Notes: generated by a model not told the origin, from the sequence alone. A stretch of DNA of 64,000 nt from Rhodocollybia butyracea (GCA_015501585.1 JADNRY010000004.1:806001-870000), one strand, 5' to 3'; counted from the stretch's first letter, positions 11,550-23,289 are shown. Made by a program: numbers and translations.

Positions 11550-11971
11550 GAAGTTCAAGCTGGGAGGAGAAAACACGTACCAGACACCCTTTATACCCTT
11601 TTCCCTGCTCTATCCCTGCTCAACATATCCGTGACCGCGTTTGAGAGACGTCATCGAGTGGGGCAAAAGTGCCACTAAAGCATTGGCTCCAGTGGCTTGA
11701 AGGTTTTAGCAAGAGACTAGCCAAACGGGGTCAGCTTGTGGAGGTGGCAATGTGAAATAGGTCTCAGAGGACTTGGATAACAGTGGATAACTTGCTTGCC
11801 CAGCTACGATGGTAAGAGCGGAAGGTAGCAGCGGCGAGCATTGAAAAGTGCAACATGTCATCCGGCACGGCAATTCGGATCAGATACAGTATCAGTATGT
11901 CCGACAAGTAAACGTAAGGCTCTGTGTCTCAAAAAAAATCGATTTGAGACGTGCGGCTAATACACCCTTAT

Positions 11972-12189
11972 GTAAAGTTTGTATATCTAAGTTGACCTGA
12001 TCAGTATTGCGCGAAGGCGTTTCAGGGTGAGATACACACTGATGACTTTCACCCAATCACATTTTTGCGTTTAAAAAAGTTTTTTTATGAGTCATATCAT
12101 TCAAATGCATTTGTTAAAATATGTCGAATGAGATTGGTCTCTCAGACACTTTTTTTTCAACTGAAAGAGTCAAAAAATTTCAAGTGTAA
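11972..12189. other. Spacer right of Harbinger, no gene
   Basis: AT-rich DNA between the Harbinger right end and the outer inverted-repeat arm. It has no counterpart on the left side, so the outer palindrome has a long asymmetric loop. Confidence 0.4.
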
Positions 12190-12294
12190 AGTCACAAAAC
12201 TGTGACCTGCCAAAAGGGCCTCTGATGGTACCAGCCGAGCCTCGCATAGCCGGCTGACCGTTGATCGCATCAACATCTGGAAGCGGTGGGAACG
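12190..12294. repeat. Long inverted repeat, right arm
   Basis: This is the partner of 8418-8582 in inverted orientation. The part 12238-12294 is nearly identical to 8418-8475 and the inner part is weaker. See the left arm. Confidence 0.75.
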
Positions 12295-12309
12295 AAGAGA
12301 GTGGACCAA

Positions 12310-12475
12310 AGGTAATGATTTTGATGCCACCTCAATTGATACTCAAATCAAATAAACTCATACTCAAATTGTATTGACTCAATTGACTCAAACTCCATAA
12401 ACGCATACTCAAGACTCACCATTATGACCCCAAACTCAACACCATGACTCCAAATTATACAGGCCGGCTCATGAT
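12310..12475. repeat. ACTCAAA-type low-complexity stretch
   Basis: The words ACTCAAA, GACTCAA and ACTCCA recur about a dozen times. Similar GGAGTCA words flank the SINE ends, and TTGACTCCAAATTGACTCC occurs near 22355. This looks like a simple repeat or a worn SINE tail. Confidence 0.4.
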
Positions 12476-12548
12476 GAAATTCTGTTGTAACTATTCTCAG
12501 TAATGCCGGAGCGAAGCGAGGCACTGATCTTGTTATAATCATACTACT

Positions 12549-13500
12549 GGCTTTGCATAATTCGGTGAACATTTGGATTTTTTCGGTCCGCCCGGAAATT
12601 AATTTCCGTATCCGCATTTGGGATGTGACAATCTATACAAGCTCTACTTACAGCAGATTACGATATTGTAGCATATTTCTTGAAAAACGCGCCTCACTCT
12701 TTTTGTTTACAATCAAATAAAGTGACGCCATTCACTCCACAGCTCCGTACCCAAGTCCAGCCCAAGTCGGTGTATCGACAACTCACTGCACCTTGGTGGA
12801 CGCACCTGCAAGTCTCTGCAAGCAAGTATGCTCTATTTATCCTCATCGCGTCATGATCTTGGGCCTTCAAGGAGACTTGAGGTGACCGCTAGCACGGCTA
12901 TGGGGCTCGGAGCATGCGGCATTTTGTTTGGTTGTAAACAAAAACTCTAATGAGTGTTTTTTGAAAAGTATGCTACAATATTGTAATCTGCTGTACTTGT
13001 CGAGGCTTCGCACGATGACCTCAAAGAATATATGTACTCCAATGATCATCTCACCATCTGAGAGTGCGCTTACCGAGCTGATTGCTCTGTTGGCTCAGTT
13101 GCAAGAGTTCCTGAAGAGTTCTAAAGAATGTGGCAGAATTTGGGCCAGTTAACAACCCGTTTAAAAAATGGCAGCCTGGAGAAGCAGATGGTATGGATAT
13201 GGTATTTGAATGGTTATTGTAGAGACTACTGATGACCACTTGGCTCTGAGTTGAACTAAAGGTATCTCAAGATATCAATGGCAGAACCTGCTAAGAGGGT
13301 GGAAAGCATGCTTTCAAGATATTCAATGATAAGTAGTAGATATGTGCAGAGTGTACGTGTGCGACATTTGTAGCTAGTAGGTATGTACAAACGGGCGATA
13401 CTGGTGTCACATCTCACCTCGAATGCGGACACGGAAATCATTTCCGGGCGGACCGAGAAAATAAAAAAATCCGAATGTTCACTGAATTATGCAAAGCAAA
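12549..13500. mobile_element. Palindromic foldback element with an insertion
   Basis: 12549-12629 is the inverted copy of 13406-13500 (shared GGTCCGCCCGGAAAT and CCGAATGTTCAC-type words). 12649-12717 is the inverted copy of 12925-12995 (GCAGATTACRATATTGTAGCAT). The order outer arm, inner arm, loop, inner arm, outer arm shows one palindrome whose right side was split by about 400 unrelated bases (roughly 13000-13405). There is no transposase, so it is a non-autonomous foldback element. The superfamily is unknown. Confidence 0.7.
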
Positions 13501-13793
13501 GCCCAGTAAGTTCAGAATTCCTTTAGGCAAGCAATTTATGAATTCGGCTGGGTACGGACCGCCGGACTCTCCAACGTTTCCCCACAACTTGGCGGTCCTC
13601 GCGCCGAAAGTGACGAGTCCTTCGCATTCGCATATATCAAGCTCAGCTCGGAGCACAACGGCCTAGGTGATCAGTGCCCAATCGACAGATCTTGAAAATT
13701 TTGTTATTTTGTAGGAAGCTTCGGGCTTTCGGTGCAGGTTTTGGACTATGAGTACTTCCTCTCACCAGTATAGTATATTATCCTGATCCTTGA

Positions 13794-14405
13794 ATGAACA
13801 CTTTCTCCAAACACGATGCCGCTTCCTGTTTCCGCTCCGACAGGCCGATCTCGTATAAAAGTGCTACCAAGTTGGGCTTCCCAAACTATTCTTCCTTTTA
13901 CTTCAACCTCCCATACACGTTTTTTATCACTCGGTCCTTTGACTTTTTTCTACGTCGCTGTGATACTTTTGCAACCTTTCACCAACCATACACGCATTCT
14001 ACTATTCTTTCTGAAATCGACACACGAACTTTTATGCTGCACATCCAGAAACCCCCTCGGAACGGTGACTCGCAGGTTTGGTATTCAGAGTATAAGGGTT
14101 TCTCTCTTACTGAGTATCTTTCAGTGATCAAAAATGCATGTCATGCTTCGTTCCCCAGACTTGGGCTCAACCCTACAGTGACTCTGAGCAACTTTTCCGC
14201 CAGCGGCTCAGGGCTGTCCATGTGTAAGTACGGTCTCAATTCTTCATGCCATTCCCTTGATCATCGAGAGCTAGTTCCGTCTTATACACGTCATTGCCTG
14301 ACCATCATTCGTTACTTATCTTCTTCGAGGACCAAGGCTCCAGCTCAGCAGAGATTTGGCAAGTCACCCGCGTTCTTTCTGTTTTTTCTCTGGCAGATTA
14401 ACTGA
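13794..14405 (+). CDS. Uncertain ORF, 203 codons, with nearby TATA motif
   Basis: An open frame of 203 codons starts at 13794, but a TATAAAA motif at 13854-13860 and a CT-rich tract downstream (13890-14020) look like a fungal promoter and transcription start. If that is right, translation would begin at the in-frame ATG at 14034 (MLHIQKPPRNG). The first half of the long frame is phenylalanine-rich because it reads the CT-rich tract, which argues against it being coding. I recognise no domain. Confidence is low. Confidence 0.25.
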   Translation: MNTFSKHDAASCFRSDRPISYKSATKLGFPNYSSFYFNLPYTFFITRSFDFFLRRCDTFATFHQPYTHSTILSEIDTRTFMLHIQKPPRNGDSQVWYSEYKGFSLTEYLSVIKNACHASFPRLGLNPTVTLSNFSASGSGLSMCKYGLNSSCHSLDHRELVPSYTRHCLTIIRYLSSSRTKAPAQQRFGKSPAFFLFFLWQIN

Positions 14406-15081
14406 CTCTCCATAAACTACAGTATTTGTTTGTATGTAAAATACACGATGTAACACGAAGCTTCTGGTTCTCATGAGTAACTCAGTGTCTCACCGCCCAT
14501 TGAGAATTTTCGCCGACCTGATGAAACGCTGCACGCAGATAATGAAATAAACAAGAAGCGTAGAATATTCTCGACCGTAAGATACAAAGGTCCAAGGGTA
14601 AGATCCGTATCTCTTGCCTACGGCAAGTTTACGAAGCGAGAAGTTTACGAAGAAGCGAGTTCAGTACTTGGTCCAGTAGGGCCACAGGGATTTCTATGTG
14701 TTCTACTAAGAGACAGCACTTGACCTTGAACTTAAACGCACTGGTTTACAGGAATGAATGAGGGATGTTTACGATTTGATGCCAGCTCCGGCCCTCGCGT
14801 GCACACCAGAAACTTGAAAGGGGAAAATTTTGTTCGAGAGGGGATTGTGAGATGATTAATAGTGACTCACAATTCAACTGGAATTTCAGTGATTATCGAG
14901 CAGTATTTCTCCCTTTCCAGTGTGTACCAGAGGCTGAGGTATGTTCTTTTGTCGGGGGGCGCCTTTTTGGGATCCACTCCTTATGTAGAATTACTGTACC
15001 ATTTCGAGCACTTTGTAAGGCCTGTGACCCCTCCTTAGAAAATTTATTTTCATAAAATCATATGTGCGACTACTACAAAAT
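14406..15081. other. Intergenic, no gene seen
   Basis: No convincing frame, repeat or RNA gene in this stretch. Confidence 0.5.
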
Positions 15082-16418
15082 TTAGTAGTGCGCCGGCAAA
15101 AATTTGGTGCACCATCTCCTTTGTAGCGTTGGTGACGCGAAAATATTGTCATACGATTCCCTCACCAGGTGTGACCTGTGACTTACGAACTGCTTGAAAT
15201 CAGGACAAAAGGCTAAAGCTCTGGAAAGCTCACAAGCAGTGTCTCGAAAATGTAGTTCCAGAGTTTTAATCTGGCCCCACAGGAATATCTCGTTCCTTTC
15301 CACAGTTGGCAAGGTTCCGAGTGTAAATTCAGTGAGCTGATTGCAAAATATATTAACTTTGGTATAGCCTTGGCCATTGTAAAATTTCAAGGATTTCAGT
15401 GACGTCGAAGCACCATTTCCAAAGCGGCAAAGCTCAAAAAATTTTCCAAGTTAGTGGAGTCAAGGATCAGATAGAGACGTCTCCGTCTTGCAGAGTGAGC
15501 GCATAAAATACGCATGAACTCGGGCTCAGTGACTGTTGACTGGTATAGCCTCCTCGTCTATGTGTGCGTCTGATTCGATCTCTAAAGGTTGAGTTTGTCC
15601 CGCATGATCAAGACACCATTTCAAAGGCGCACGCCGCAGCGAGCCTGTTCAGGCTAGGCGAATAGATCCCATTAACCAAGTTATACCATTACATGCCTTG
15701 ACTTTTCTCTAATACAATGGCCCTCATGCTTCCTCTCGATGTACTCCAACAGCTTATAGACGTCCTAATTCCAGGACGTCAAAGTAAAACTCGTCCAAGC
15801 ATTCCACCTGCAGCGAAGCCCTTGAAGTTTTGGAGACACAGCTCGTAGCACCGAGATTGAACCACTTTCACCACCGACATGTTGACGAATTTACAAGACA
15901 CCACTTCAGCGGTGCTGCAACGCTCGCAAGACCGGCCCATGGTATCGTAAGGGTCGTCAGAAAGAAGAGCAACTAAGGCCGGATTTTTCGCCAGAGAGCC
16001 GTACAGGACAGCGCTATGTTACGCCGGTCACTACACGCAGCCATGAGACTATAGCCGGGGGAGAATGACGCCATCACTGTCATCGGTGACGTTGTTTTGC
16101 CTCTCCGGATCGCATGAAAAAAAGAGTGAAGATGAGATTGAGAACCTCGCGAGGCATGCACCTGATTGGAGCAAGTAACGACTTGTACTTTGCTTGCTGG
16201 ATCTCCAGTCGCTTGAGCTTGTTGGTGAGCGATATGAGCTCCCATCTAATTCGATGTGTATCAACGTCCAAGCCATCAATTATTTCTCGAATTTTGGAAG
16301 TGTCGGATGGAGTTAGAGAATTCTGAGTGCGTAGCAAGCTCTGGAGGGAGGAGGAGACATCAGGGGAAGAGTTCGAAGGAGCATCCGGGACACTGGCGTT
16401 GCACTTTTCACAGAGCAT
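15082..16418 (-). pseudogene. F-box protein gene, broken copy
   Basis: The 5' part (16418-16080) reads almost the same first 105 residues as the intact gene at 26891-28546: MLCEKCNASVPDAPS, then IIDGLDVDTHRI, then the F-box region with MPREVLNLIFTLF. It then shifts frame near 16120-16080. The matching sequence resumes in fragments (about 16080-15960, 15620-15540 and 15480-15085, the last with LGTLPTVERNEIF and WGQIKTLELHF). About 300 bases of other DNA (roughly 15625-15925) lie inside it. That insert contains the plus-strand start of a different F-box-like frame (MALMLPLDVLQQLIDVL at 15718) and resembles 26600-26740. The copy cannot make the full protein. Confidence 0.85.
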
Positions 16419-17204
16419 TTTTCGCGTTATTTGCGCGTCAAGATAGGCCTGGTCCTGTCAATATGTCGGTGGAGAGATAAACGGGTCACAATGAGACCAG
16501 AGTTGAGATATATAATAGCGAATCATTAACCAAGTTTTACCTGCAAGCAGCAAAAACTTTTGTGTTTTGAATCTTGCGTATAGTGCAAGTATTAAGTAGT
16601 TCGTCACTAGTCACTTCTTGATGCGCTCGATTCCAACCGACGTCCGAGCTCGTATGTTCACTTGGCACTACACTTGAAATCCTATTGCCAGGTTTGTGCA
16701 AGAAAATGGGTGTGATCTTGCTCCCTTGCCACAAAGTGCACAAGCGCTTGAAGCGCTTATCGATATCAGTGGGCGTTTAAGACACGAAACTTAGGGAGCC
16801 AGCTACAGCAGACAGCTTGCGTCAATAAGCCTTCTTGCTGTGGTTCAGCCATACTTTTATTGTTATTTCTTGACTAGCTTCAGAAACGCAGAATGCCCGA
16901 CGAAAAGTGCAATAACAATCCTCCTCCGTGCTCACATGCACGCTTCGGAAATTTCAAGTATTCACTGTATTGATTAGCTTGGACGATGATACACTTGTAC
17001 TGCTAGCGCGTAGGTTTTAAGCGACATGGAGATTCCGCGATCGCGTCGATAAAACATCGCTGCGCGCGCGCCAGAAACAGAAACTGCGGGGCTCTAGATA
17101 GCTAGAGAGCAGGAGGTGATTGGAGAGTTCAACAGTATATCCGTACCATTGCGGTATATCTATTCCGTCCATCCGATATGTCTTTACCCTCTTACAATCA
17201 AACT
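16419..17204. other. Conserved flank shared by duplicated blocks
   Basis: 16490-16770 matches 28630-28930 (shared GTTTTACCTGCAAGCAGCAA, TGATGCGCTCGATTC, AAAGTGCACAAGCGCTT). 17090-17204 resembles 23030-23250, 30060-30180 and 37190-37300, the 3' flanks of other metallophosphatase copies (AGGAGGTGRTTG, TTACAATCAAA). There is no gene here. The shared flanks show the duplications included noncoding DNA. Confidence 0.65.
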
Positions 17205-19290
17205 TCAATCTGTTAAAACAAACTCATTAGAATAAATCGAAAAATCGAAAAACCAGCCGCTTACAATCCTCCCTTCAATCCTCGGTCTAACCATCGGCAA
17301 ATCCCTCTCCCTCTCTCCATGTGCACCATCCAATACGAAAACCTTTTTCCTCGCCCTCGCAATACGGTCAAAATCCGCTTCTTCTTCGGAAAGTTCCGCA
17401 GGAGGAAACTCTCCCGAATCCAATAGCTCCAATATCTCCAATAAGATCCCTGTATCCGTCATTGCGCCTTCGGCACCCACGAGTGTCTCCACTTCCGTAT
17501 CGGAAGAATCGAAGCAGGTGTATCCGTCGAAACAGTCTGCGATGAAGGTGGACATTGCGACTGTGAATGTGGTGGGTAGGGGAGCCTGAGAGGACAGGGG
17601 AGAGACAGTTGAAGTAGAGGTCAAAGAGGGTGATAGGATTATTACTTTCTCGCTAACGGTAACACGCCTTACGCGGGATCCTTGCGGCCGCGCAAAATCT
17701 ACCTCGATGGCGATGCCAGAGAGCTGCAAAAACCGGCCGTCGGTTCTGGAATCGGAGACGGAGTTTTCGAGGGCCTGGAGGAGGGTGCGAGTGGTGATCT
17801 GTTTTACGATGAAGGGGTTGCCGAAGGGGAGGATGTCTGCAGATTATGTTAATCAAATTTCTAGTTCAAGTTGAACGTATACTGAACACTCAGGTACTCA
17901 CCAACGACATCTCGCACAGTCAACACACCTGGAGGAACCACCCTATCACATCGAATAAAGCCGGAATTGACGAACGCAATATCGGTGTTGTAGTACGCCC
18001 TGACGACATCCGCCAGAAAGTTGCCTAGATTTGTTTCGGTTGTGCGGATGATGGTACCTCGACCGTCGAGGGATACAGCGGTGTAGAACAGCGGTTTGCT
18101 GGAGATGGCAGCGATGCGGTTTTGGAGGGATGCGAGCAGCCGGGGGATTTCGGGGTCCTCGGGATGTGCGTGGAGTGAGAGGTCTCGTTCATGGTGTGCT
18201 ATATGTAGTTTACCAACTTTTTAGCAAGAAACAGAACTAGATGTGTAAAGCACGTACCATGAATAGACCCTAGATCCGGTTTTCCGTCTTCATCTATTGG
18301 GACACTCAGAACACACTACGAACGAAAATCAGTTCCTGATTTGACGATCCTTATGCGCCCAGTAGCATCGTCGTTGCAATGAGTGAGCTGGTCGCCGTGA
18401 ACGACGATATCATGGTCATGGCCACCAAGAATCAGGTCAACGTGTGGACAGTGCTCAGACACAAGTAAATCTTCTTCGAGTCGCATATGGGTGACAGCTA
18501 CAACGAGATCGACACGTTCATTTTGTTTGAGGAAGACTGAGATCTTGGAAGCCGTTTGTACGGGGTTGCTGATGATATTGCCGTGTGGGAGATGTTGGCA
18601 GTTGGATGGCCAGTCGCTGAGGAATGTATATCTGCACACACGTTTATGATAATAGTAAAATCGACTCACGTCCCAGCCAAACCAAAGAAGCCAATTCGGA
18701 ATCCCAAGTAATCGTGAATAACATACTCTTTTGCCGCAGTCAACAGCTTTCCGGAAGGATGAAACGCATTCGACAAAAGGAAAGGAAAATTGCAAGTTGC
18801 AGAGAGTTCTGTTAGACGATCTTCGCCGAAATCAAAGTCTTGATATTAGAATTAGTTGTTGAATTATTCAGGATTAGTACTGTTGCATACCATGGTTCCC
18901 GTAGCAAGCGATATCAATATCCAGATAGTTCAATATCGGCACAATATGTTCGCCTTTGCTTCAAAAGTTGAACAAGTTGAACTCTTTCTGCAAAAAACCT
19001 GACAACACTCACCTTTAAGAATACTACTCTCCGGTGAAGGACCAAACGCATCTCCAGAAAAAACAGTTATCGCATTTCCTTTTTCTTTCAACTTGTGCGC
19101 GAATCGAGAGAGAACTGTTGGTTGATTGACGTGATACTAGAAAGAGTTACAAAATGCCATAAAAGGAAATAAATTCTTACGACGTCGTTGAAATGGTACA
19201 ACACTGTTTCCCCGGCGTTCTTCCACAGTCAAGATACTGCGGTAGTCTGGCACAAACTCTCAGCTGACGCTCACTGATTCCCGCAGCGGA
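17205..19290 (-). pseudogene. 5'-nucleotidase-like metallophosphatase, best-preserved copy
   Basis: Nearly all family motifs are present in order. TVLYHFNDV|YHV spans an intron; FSGDAFGPSPESS is in exon 19013-19136; CYGNH|DFDFG spans an intron ending near 18838. VAVTHMRLEEDLL and LILGGHDHD follow, giving the metal-binding H, D and N residues, then GRIRIVKSGTDFR. The C-terminal domain reads ETNLGNFLADVVRAYYNTDIA, FVNSGFIRCD and NPFIVKQITTRTLLQALEN, ending in PMVRPRIEGRIV. Such enzymes hydrolyse nucleotide monophosphates or related phosphoesters with two metals. Introns are short GT-AG. An in-frame TAG at 18314-18316, where other copies have a Tyr codon (TAC/TAT), stops translation between the two domains. 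Without that stop the gene looks almost complete, so inactivation is recent, or the base could be a sequencing error. Confidence 0.8.
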
Positions 19291-19992
19291 TCCATCCTGC
19301 CAATATATTCCAATCAACCCACGAACCTATCCAGGTCTTTTGCAAGAAATTATATACCAACAGAAGGGCGAGGGACCCCGTGCTCTGGAGGTAGATGAAA
19401 TCAAAGCACCGGTACAGTTGCATATATGCTAAATGCTGTAGCTAATGCTGGGTTGGATGGAGGTACGCCTCCACGTCATTCTTATTCAGATATCTAAGAG
19501 TCAAGTCCTGATTTGCTTTTTTTCCTTTTCTTTTTTCCGATTGCAGTCTAAATCCATCTTGCCAACGGCTACCTTATCAATTTATCAGCTAGTTCCTCAA
19601 AGATGTATGTACAGACGCGTACGGAGGCAGCATCGAAAACCGTGACACGTGTACGGTTTGGAACAGATATAGATGCCATTGTAACAGAGGTAGACTAGGT
19701 AAAGTCAGAGCAAGATTCAGTCCATGGACTCGGAGTCCTTTCTTTGATTTGCCTCTCCTTTCTTTCCCTATATCTATCCATACCCTCCCATCCTCAAAAC
19801 TAACGACCAATCCAGACATACGCAAGAAATCCCCAATCCGCACCTACGAGTCGCCTCTACTCCGACTTCGCCTGCACCTCCCTCTGTCGCGCTCTGCAAG
19901 CCCCGCGTCGCTGGCGGCACCATAATAGCATTCATTATCTCCATTTAATTCAACGACTATATCTGCACCATCTCCGTGATATTCATTCATCA
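19291..19992. other. Intergenic, no gene seen
   Basis: This lies between the 5' end of the metallophosphatase copy and the 3' end of the membrane-protein gene. It probably holds promoter and untranslated sequence. I see no clear motif beyond T-rich tracts. Confidence 0.4.
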
Positions 19993-21139
19993 TCAAGATG
20001 CATATGTGGGTGGAGGTGCATCTGAGAATCCATCCCCAGCAAGCTGAGATTCAAGATGATGTATATGCTCTACCATCCTCCCAATTATAGTTGTTTCTAT
20101 TGTTACTCGCCTAGCTGAATCCACCTCTCCCTGTGGGACCGAGGCAAGAGAGTGCAACAATAGCTGGTCTAGGCCTGGAATAAAGCTTGACTGGCGGATA
20201 TGAGACAAGTCGGGTTCGATATGAGACATGGAGATGCGATTGGTATGATCAGGCTGGATAGATCGGCTCTTTTCTTGTGGGGATAGTCCCATGCCGTTGG
20301 GAATGGTGTTGTCATGTCCTAGCTTGTGCACTGTATCTACCAATAAAGGAGAGACACGTCCCAGGTTTGCCATGACTGCTTGATGCCGACGTCGACGCAC
20401 AAGAATGAAAATACCTATGCTGCAAGCAAGGACAAAGAGCGATCCAATCACAGTTCCCACAATGGCACCCACGGAAAGAATAGGTTTTCCAGGGGATATA
20501 GTAGCCATAGCACTAGTCAAAGAAGATTAGCTTTCTTTGGAAGAATCAAAATCGAGAATGGATAAAACAAACATTGTTGTTGAAGTCATTGTCGATGAAG
20601 CGGTAGTAATAGTGCGGCTTCCCACAGAGATTGAGCTGGGTGAGCTGGTAGAAACAGTCTTTCCCGCAGAGATTGAGCTGGGCGAGCTGGTAGAAACAGT
20701 CTTTCCCGAGCTTGTTCCCGAGGCAACAATATCCGGAACACTAATTAAAATTTAAAGGTTAGCATAGAAATTCAGGAGCGAGCTTTGAAACTAACGTTGT
20801 GGTCAAAGTCATTGTGGATGAAGAAGAAGTAACAGTCTGGATCTCTGTCAAGATTGGACTGTGTATATCAGAATTTCGATGAGCACTTGAAAGCTAGACA
20901 AGTGAATAGTTCACAAACTTTTTGATTGGAGCCGTTGCTACGTTTGGATCTCGTGAGCTTGAACTACTTGTATGAGTGGAAGTTGAAGTACTGGTAGAGC
21001 TGGCAATACTGCTGATAGAGCTGCTAGTGCTACTCGTGAGCGTCTGCAAATCACCCCCGGAGTTGACTTGCGCTGGCAGGTCGGTAGGTGGCAATCGAAA
21101 GGACAATAAGTAAACTTTCGCGCTCGTGAGTGTTTCCAT
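19993..21139 (-). CDS. Single-pass membrane protein with Ser/Thr-rich ectodomain and PPxY tail
   Basis: Four exons (21139-20919, 20858-20796, 20740-20573, 20512-19993) with 55-60-base GT-AG introns join in frame to 323 residues. Residues about 30-150 are Ser/Thr-rich and probably O-glycosylated outside the cell. They include two near-identical TVSTSSPSSIS-type units from a short internal duplication at 20630-20710. One membrane helix follows (VGAIVGTVIGSLFVLACSIG), then RRRRH as a stop-transfer signal, then a cytosolic tail of about 130 residues. The tail ends DAPPPTYAS, in which PPTY is a PPxY motif that recruits WW-domain (Rsp5-type) ubiquitin ligases. Proteins of this layout are common in Agaricomycetes and resemble wall-stress sensors in topology only. 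No clear signal peptide follows the chosen ATG, so a 5' exon may be missing from this model. Confidence 0.75.
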
Positions 21140-22380
21140 GTAGAATCGACGCTATCAGTTTCTAGTATCCTTGAATTAGCTACCTAAAACGAGATGGGCA
21201 AGAGCTGCAAACTACCTTGTTTGGGGGTGTCGTTTTTATTCATCTTATAGCCAGCTATCTATGTATCATCAACCAACACCCACACGGATAGTGTTCAACT
21301 ATCAGTTCTCCTCCATCTTCCGAGTCGATGCCTCTATTGCTAGCTAGATGGAGGTTATTATATACAAATCTTCGTGATGAACATTGAACTTGAACTGTAT
21401 CAGATGGATCGATTCAAGATTAAATGGTTAAGTACTAGAAATAGACACAAGCATTGCTGCAACTTGGTCTTCCAACAAAGCCAGTGCTGATCTTAGTAAT
21501 TGTAAATGAATCTCTCTACTTGCTCTCTGTTCAAATCAGCAAAACGTAGGTGAGCCAACGCCAGAAGGCGGCTTTCTGCACCCACATTTTGCTGATGCAG
21601 CCCCTTGTAATCAAAGCACCCATATTCAGGTATTATGGCCTCCAAAATTGCACTAAGTAGTCTCCGTGCCGTGCTCTCTTTGTATCTGTTAGAAAAAAAA
21701 AGAAATGTCTTATTCCTACAAGAGCAAGGCATACAAGTGTTTATGCTGCCTAATTGGCCACCTCCCAATGATGTTCACATTTCTGTGTATGCAACTAGGA
21801 GTCAATCACTTTAGAACCCATAGTGTGAACTGCAGTTTAGCAGGTTTCCATTTTACAGAGGTGTAGTAGTCTGCTGGGGTTCAAACTTCAAACAAATTAA
21901 AAAGAAATCGTAAATTGACCGTGGATTCTACTGATATCAGAAGCCTGCTGATCACAAATAATTAGTAGCAGTCATGCACATGGAAGATTATCGAGCAGCG
22001 AGCTGGCACCAAATGAGACAACAGCTAGCAAGGAGGGGCAAGAGGGGTTCAAGGAGGTAGACAAGCCGGGGAAGCCGAAGTGAGCCCTATCAATTTGACC
22101 ATACATTCTACTTCAATGCGGATCACAAAGCCAAGCAGTCATGATGAGCAACACGGAAGATCGTCGAACTGGTAACAGCCCGTGGATTAGATCGTGATTC
22201 CGCAATTAAAAGAGTGAATTCAACAGGAGACTTGATTTCATTTGGACGAGAGTATATTCTCAATGTGTGCGCCATTTATCTGAGCTGCTACAAATCGATT
22301 AATGAATCACATAGCCTAATCTTCGCAGAAGGCTATTACAAAACTTCCCATTGACTCCAAATTGACTCCATATGACTGCT
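21140..22380. other. Intergenic; diverged direct repeat
   Basis: No convincing gene. 21908-22020 and 22088-22190 share an ordered set of words (TTGACCRT, ATTCTACT, GATCACAAA, GCAGTCATG, GGAAGATYRTCGA), so they are an old duplication of about 110 bases. A 91-codon minus-strand frame at 21493-21768 has no recognisable features. Confidence 0.4.
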
Positions 22381-23250
22381 CGACATTTTATGGGGCAGGG
22401 GACAGTAGTGGAGAAGGATACAGTGACTATGAGCTGTTTTTGTGTAGTAAAGTATCTGCATGGGTAGCCACCATCTAGAAAAGTATTAGATTAGAGCATT
22501 CAGACTAATAATACCCACACAATAACCCCCTCGCCCCTCCTTCCCCCTCGCTCTCTGCATTCCTGCACAAAATCGGTCTTGCCCAAAAACTTGCCAAAAA
22601 CAGGCTCCCAAAATTTCTCCGCGTGTCTCCATTCCGCAGAGCCACGCGCAACAGTAGACAAGTCAACTCAACGAAAGAGCAATCAAAGGCTTGCAGACAG
22701 AGCTCTAACAAATTTTTGGCAGCTTGTTTTCAATCTACGAAGTGTGATACTTATCCTCCTGGGACGGAGTTCCTAGGTTTGTATAAATAATTGTGCGAAA
22801 CAAGTACGCAAGTATGACCGAAGATATCTGAGTAAATCCTATCAATCATCTCATATTATTACACACCTTGATTCTTCCGCCACAGCGGTGTAAGTGTCTA
22901 CACTCTTGGATATCGAGCACACCCTCATGCGGAGCACTCTCTCTAATCTTTCATCCCACACACCTTCAAATCTCACTGATTACTGCATGTCCAGGATTAT
23001 GTCCAAGCTGTATTATGTTATAACTCACCAGTGGCGACCAATCTAGCTCGAAAGCTTGAAAGCTTGGGCTCGAGATTTGCAGGAGGTGGTCAAAGAGTGA
23101 AGAGTTTCCTCGATTCGATACGCTGTTACAATCAACCAAGTACAATCTGCAAAACACGATTCAGAATAAGTACATTAGTACATAAATACATGAGTCGAAA
23201 AAAGCAAGAAACCAAGCTCCGTTTTCTCCGGCAGGTACAATTCTTACAAT
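22381..23250. other. Relics of F-box and metallophosphatase flanking DNA
   Basis: 22425-22800 resembles 26420-26530 and 4670-4735, the DNA downstream of F-box copies (ATGAGC, GTAACTGCAT/GTATCTGCAT, CTGGGACG-GAGTTCC). 23035-23250 matches the 3' flank of the metallophosphatase copies. An F-box coding part is not seen here, so this is the edge of a block whose gene was lost. Confidence 0.45.
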
Positions 23251-23289
23251 AAAGTTCAAACTACAATCCGCAAAAAACGCAATTCAGAA

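Larger units (their letters stand above)
8689..11968. mobile_element. PIF/Harbinger DNA transposon, complete
   Basis: The 3280-bp element is bounded by the terminal inverted repeat AGGGTGTATTAGCCGC (8689-8704; reverse complement 11953-11968). The direct repeat TAT on both sides (8686-8688 and 11969-11971) fits the 3-bp target duplication of PIF/Harbinger, although TWA is the commoner target. Further in, TCCCAAAA-type words continue as degenerate subterminal repeats. It carries the two convergent genes typical of the superfamily: a DDE transposase (plus strand) and a Myb/SANT-like protein (minus strand). Both are open after splicing, so this copy may be autonomous and recently active. Confidence 0.92.

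Noticed and set aside
12970..13152. 74-codon ORF inside the foldback element as a transposase remnant
   Set aside because: It spans the arm and the insert, which have different origins, and contains no catalytic motif.
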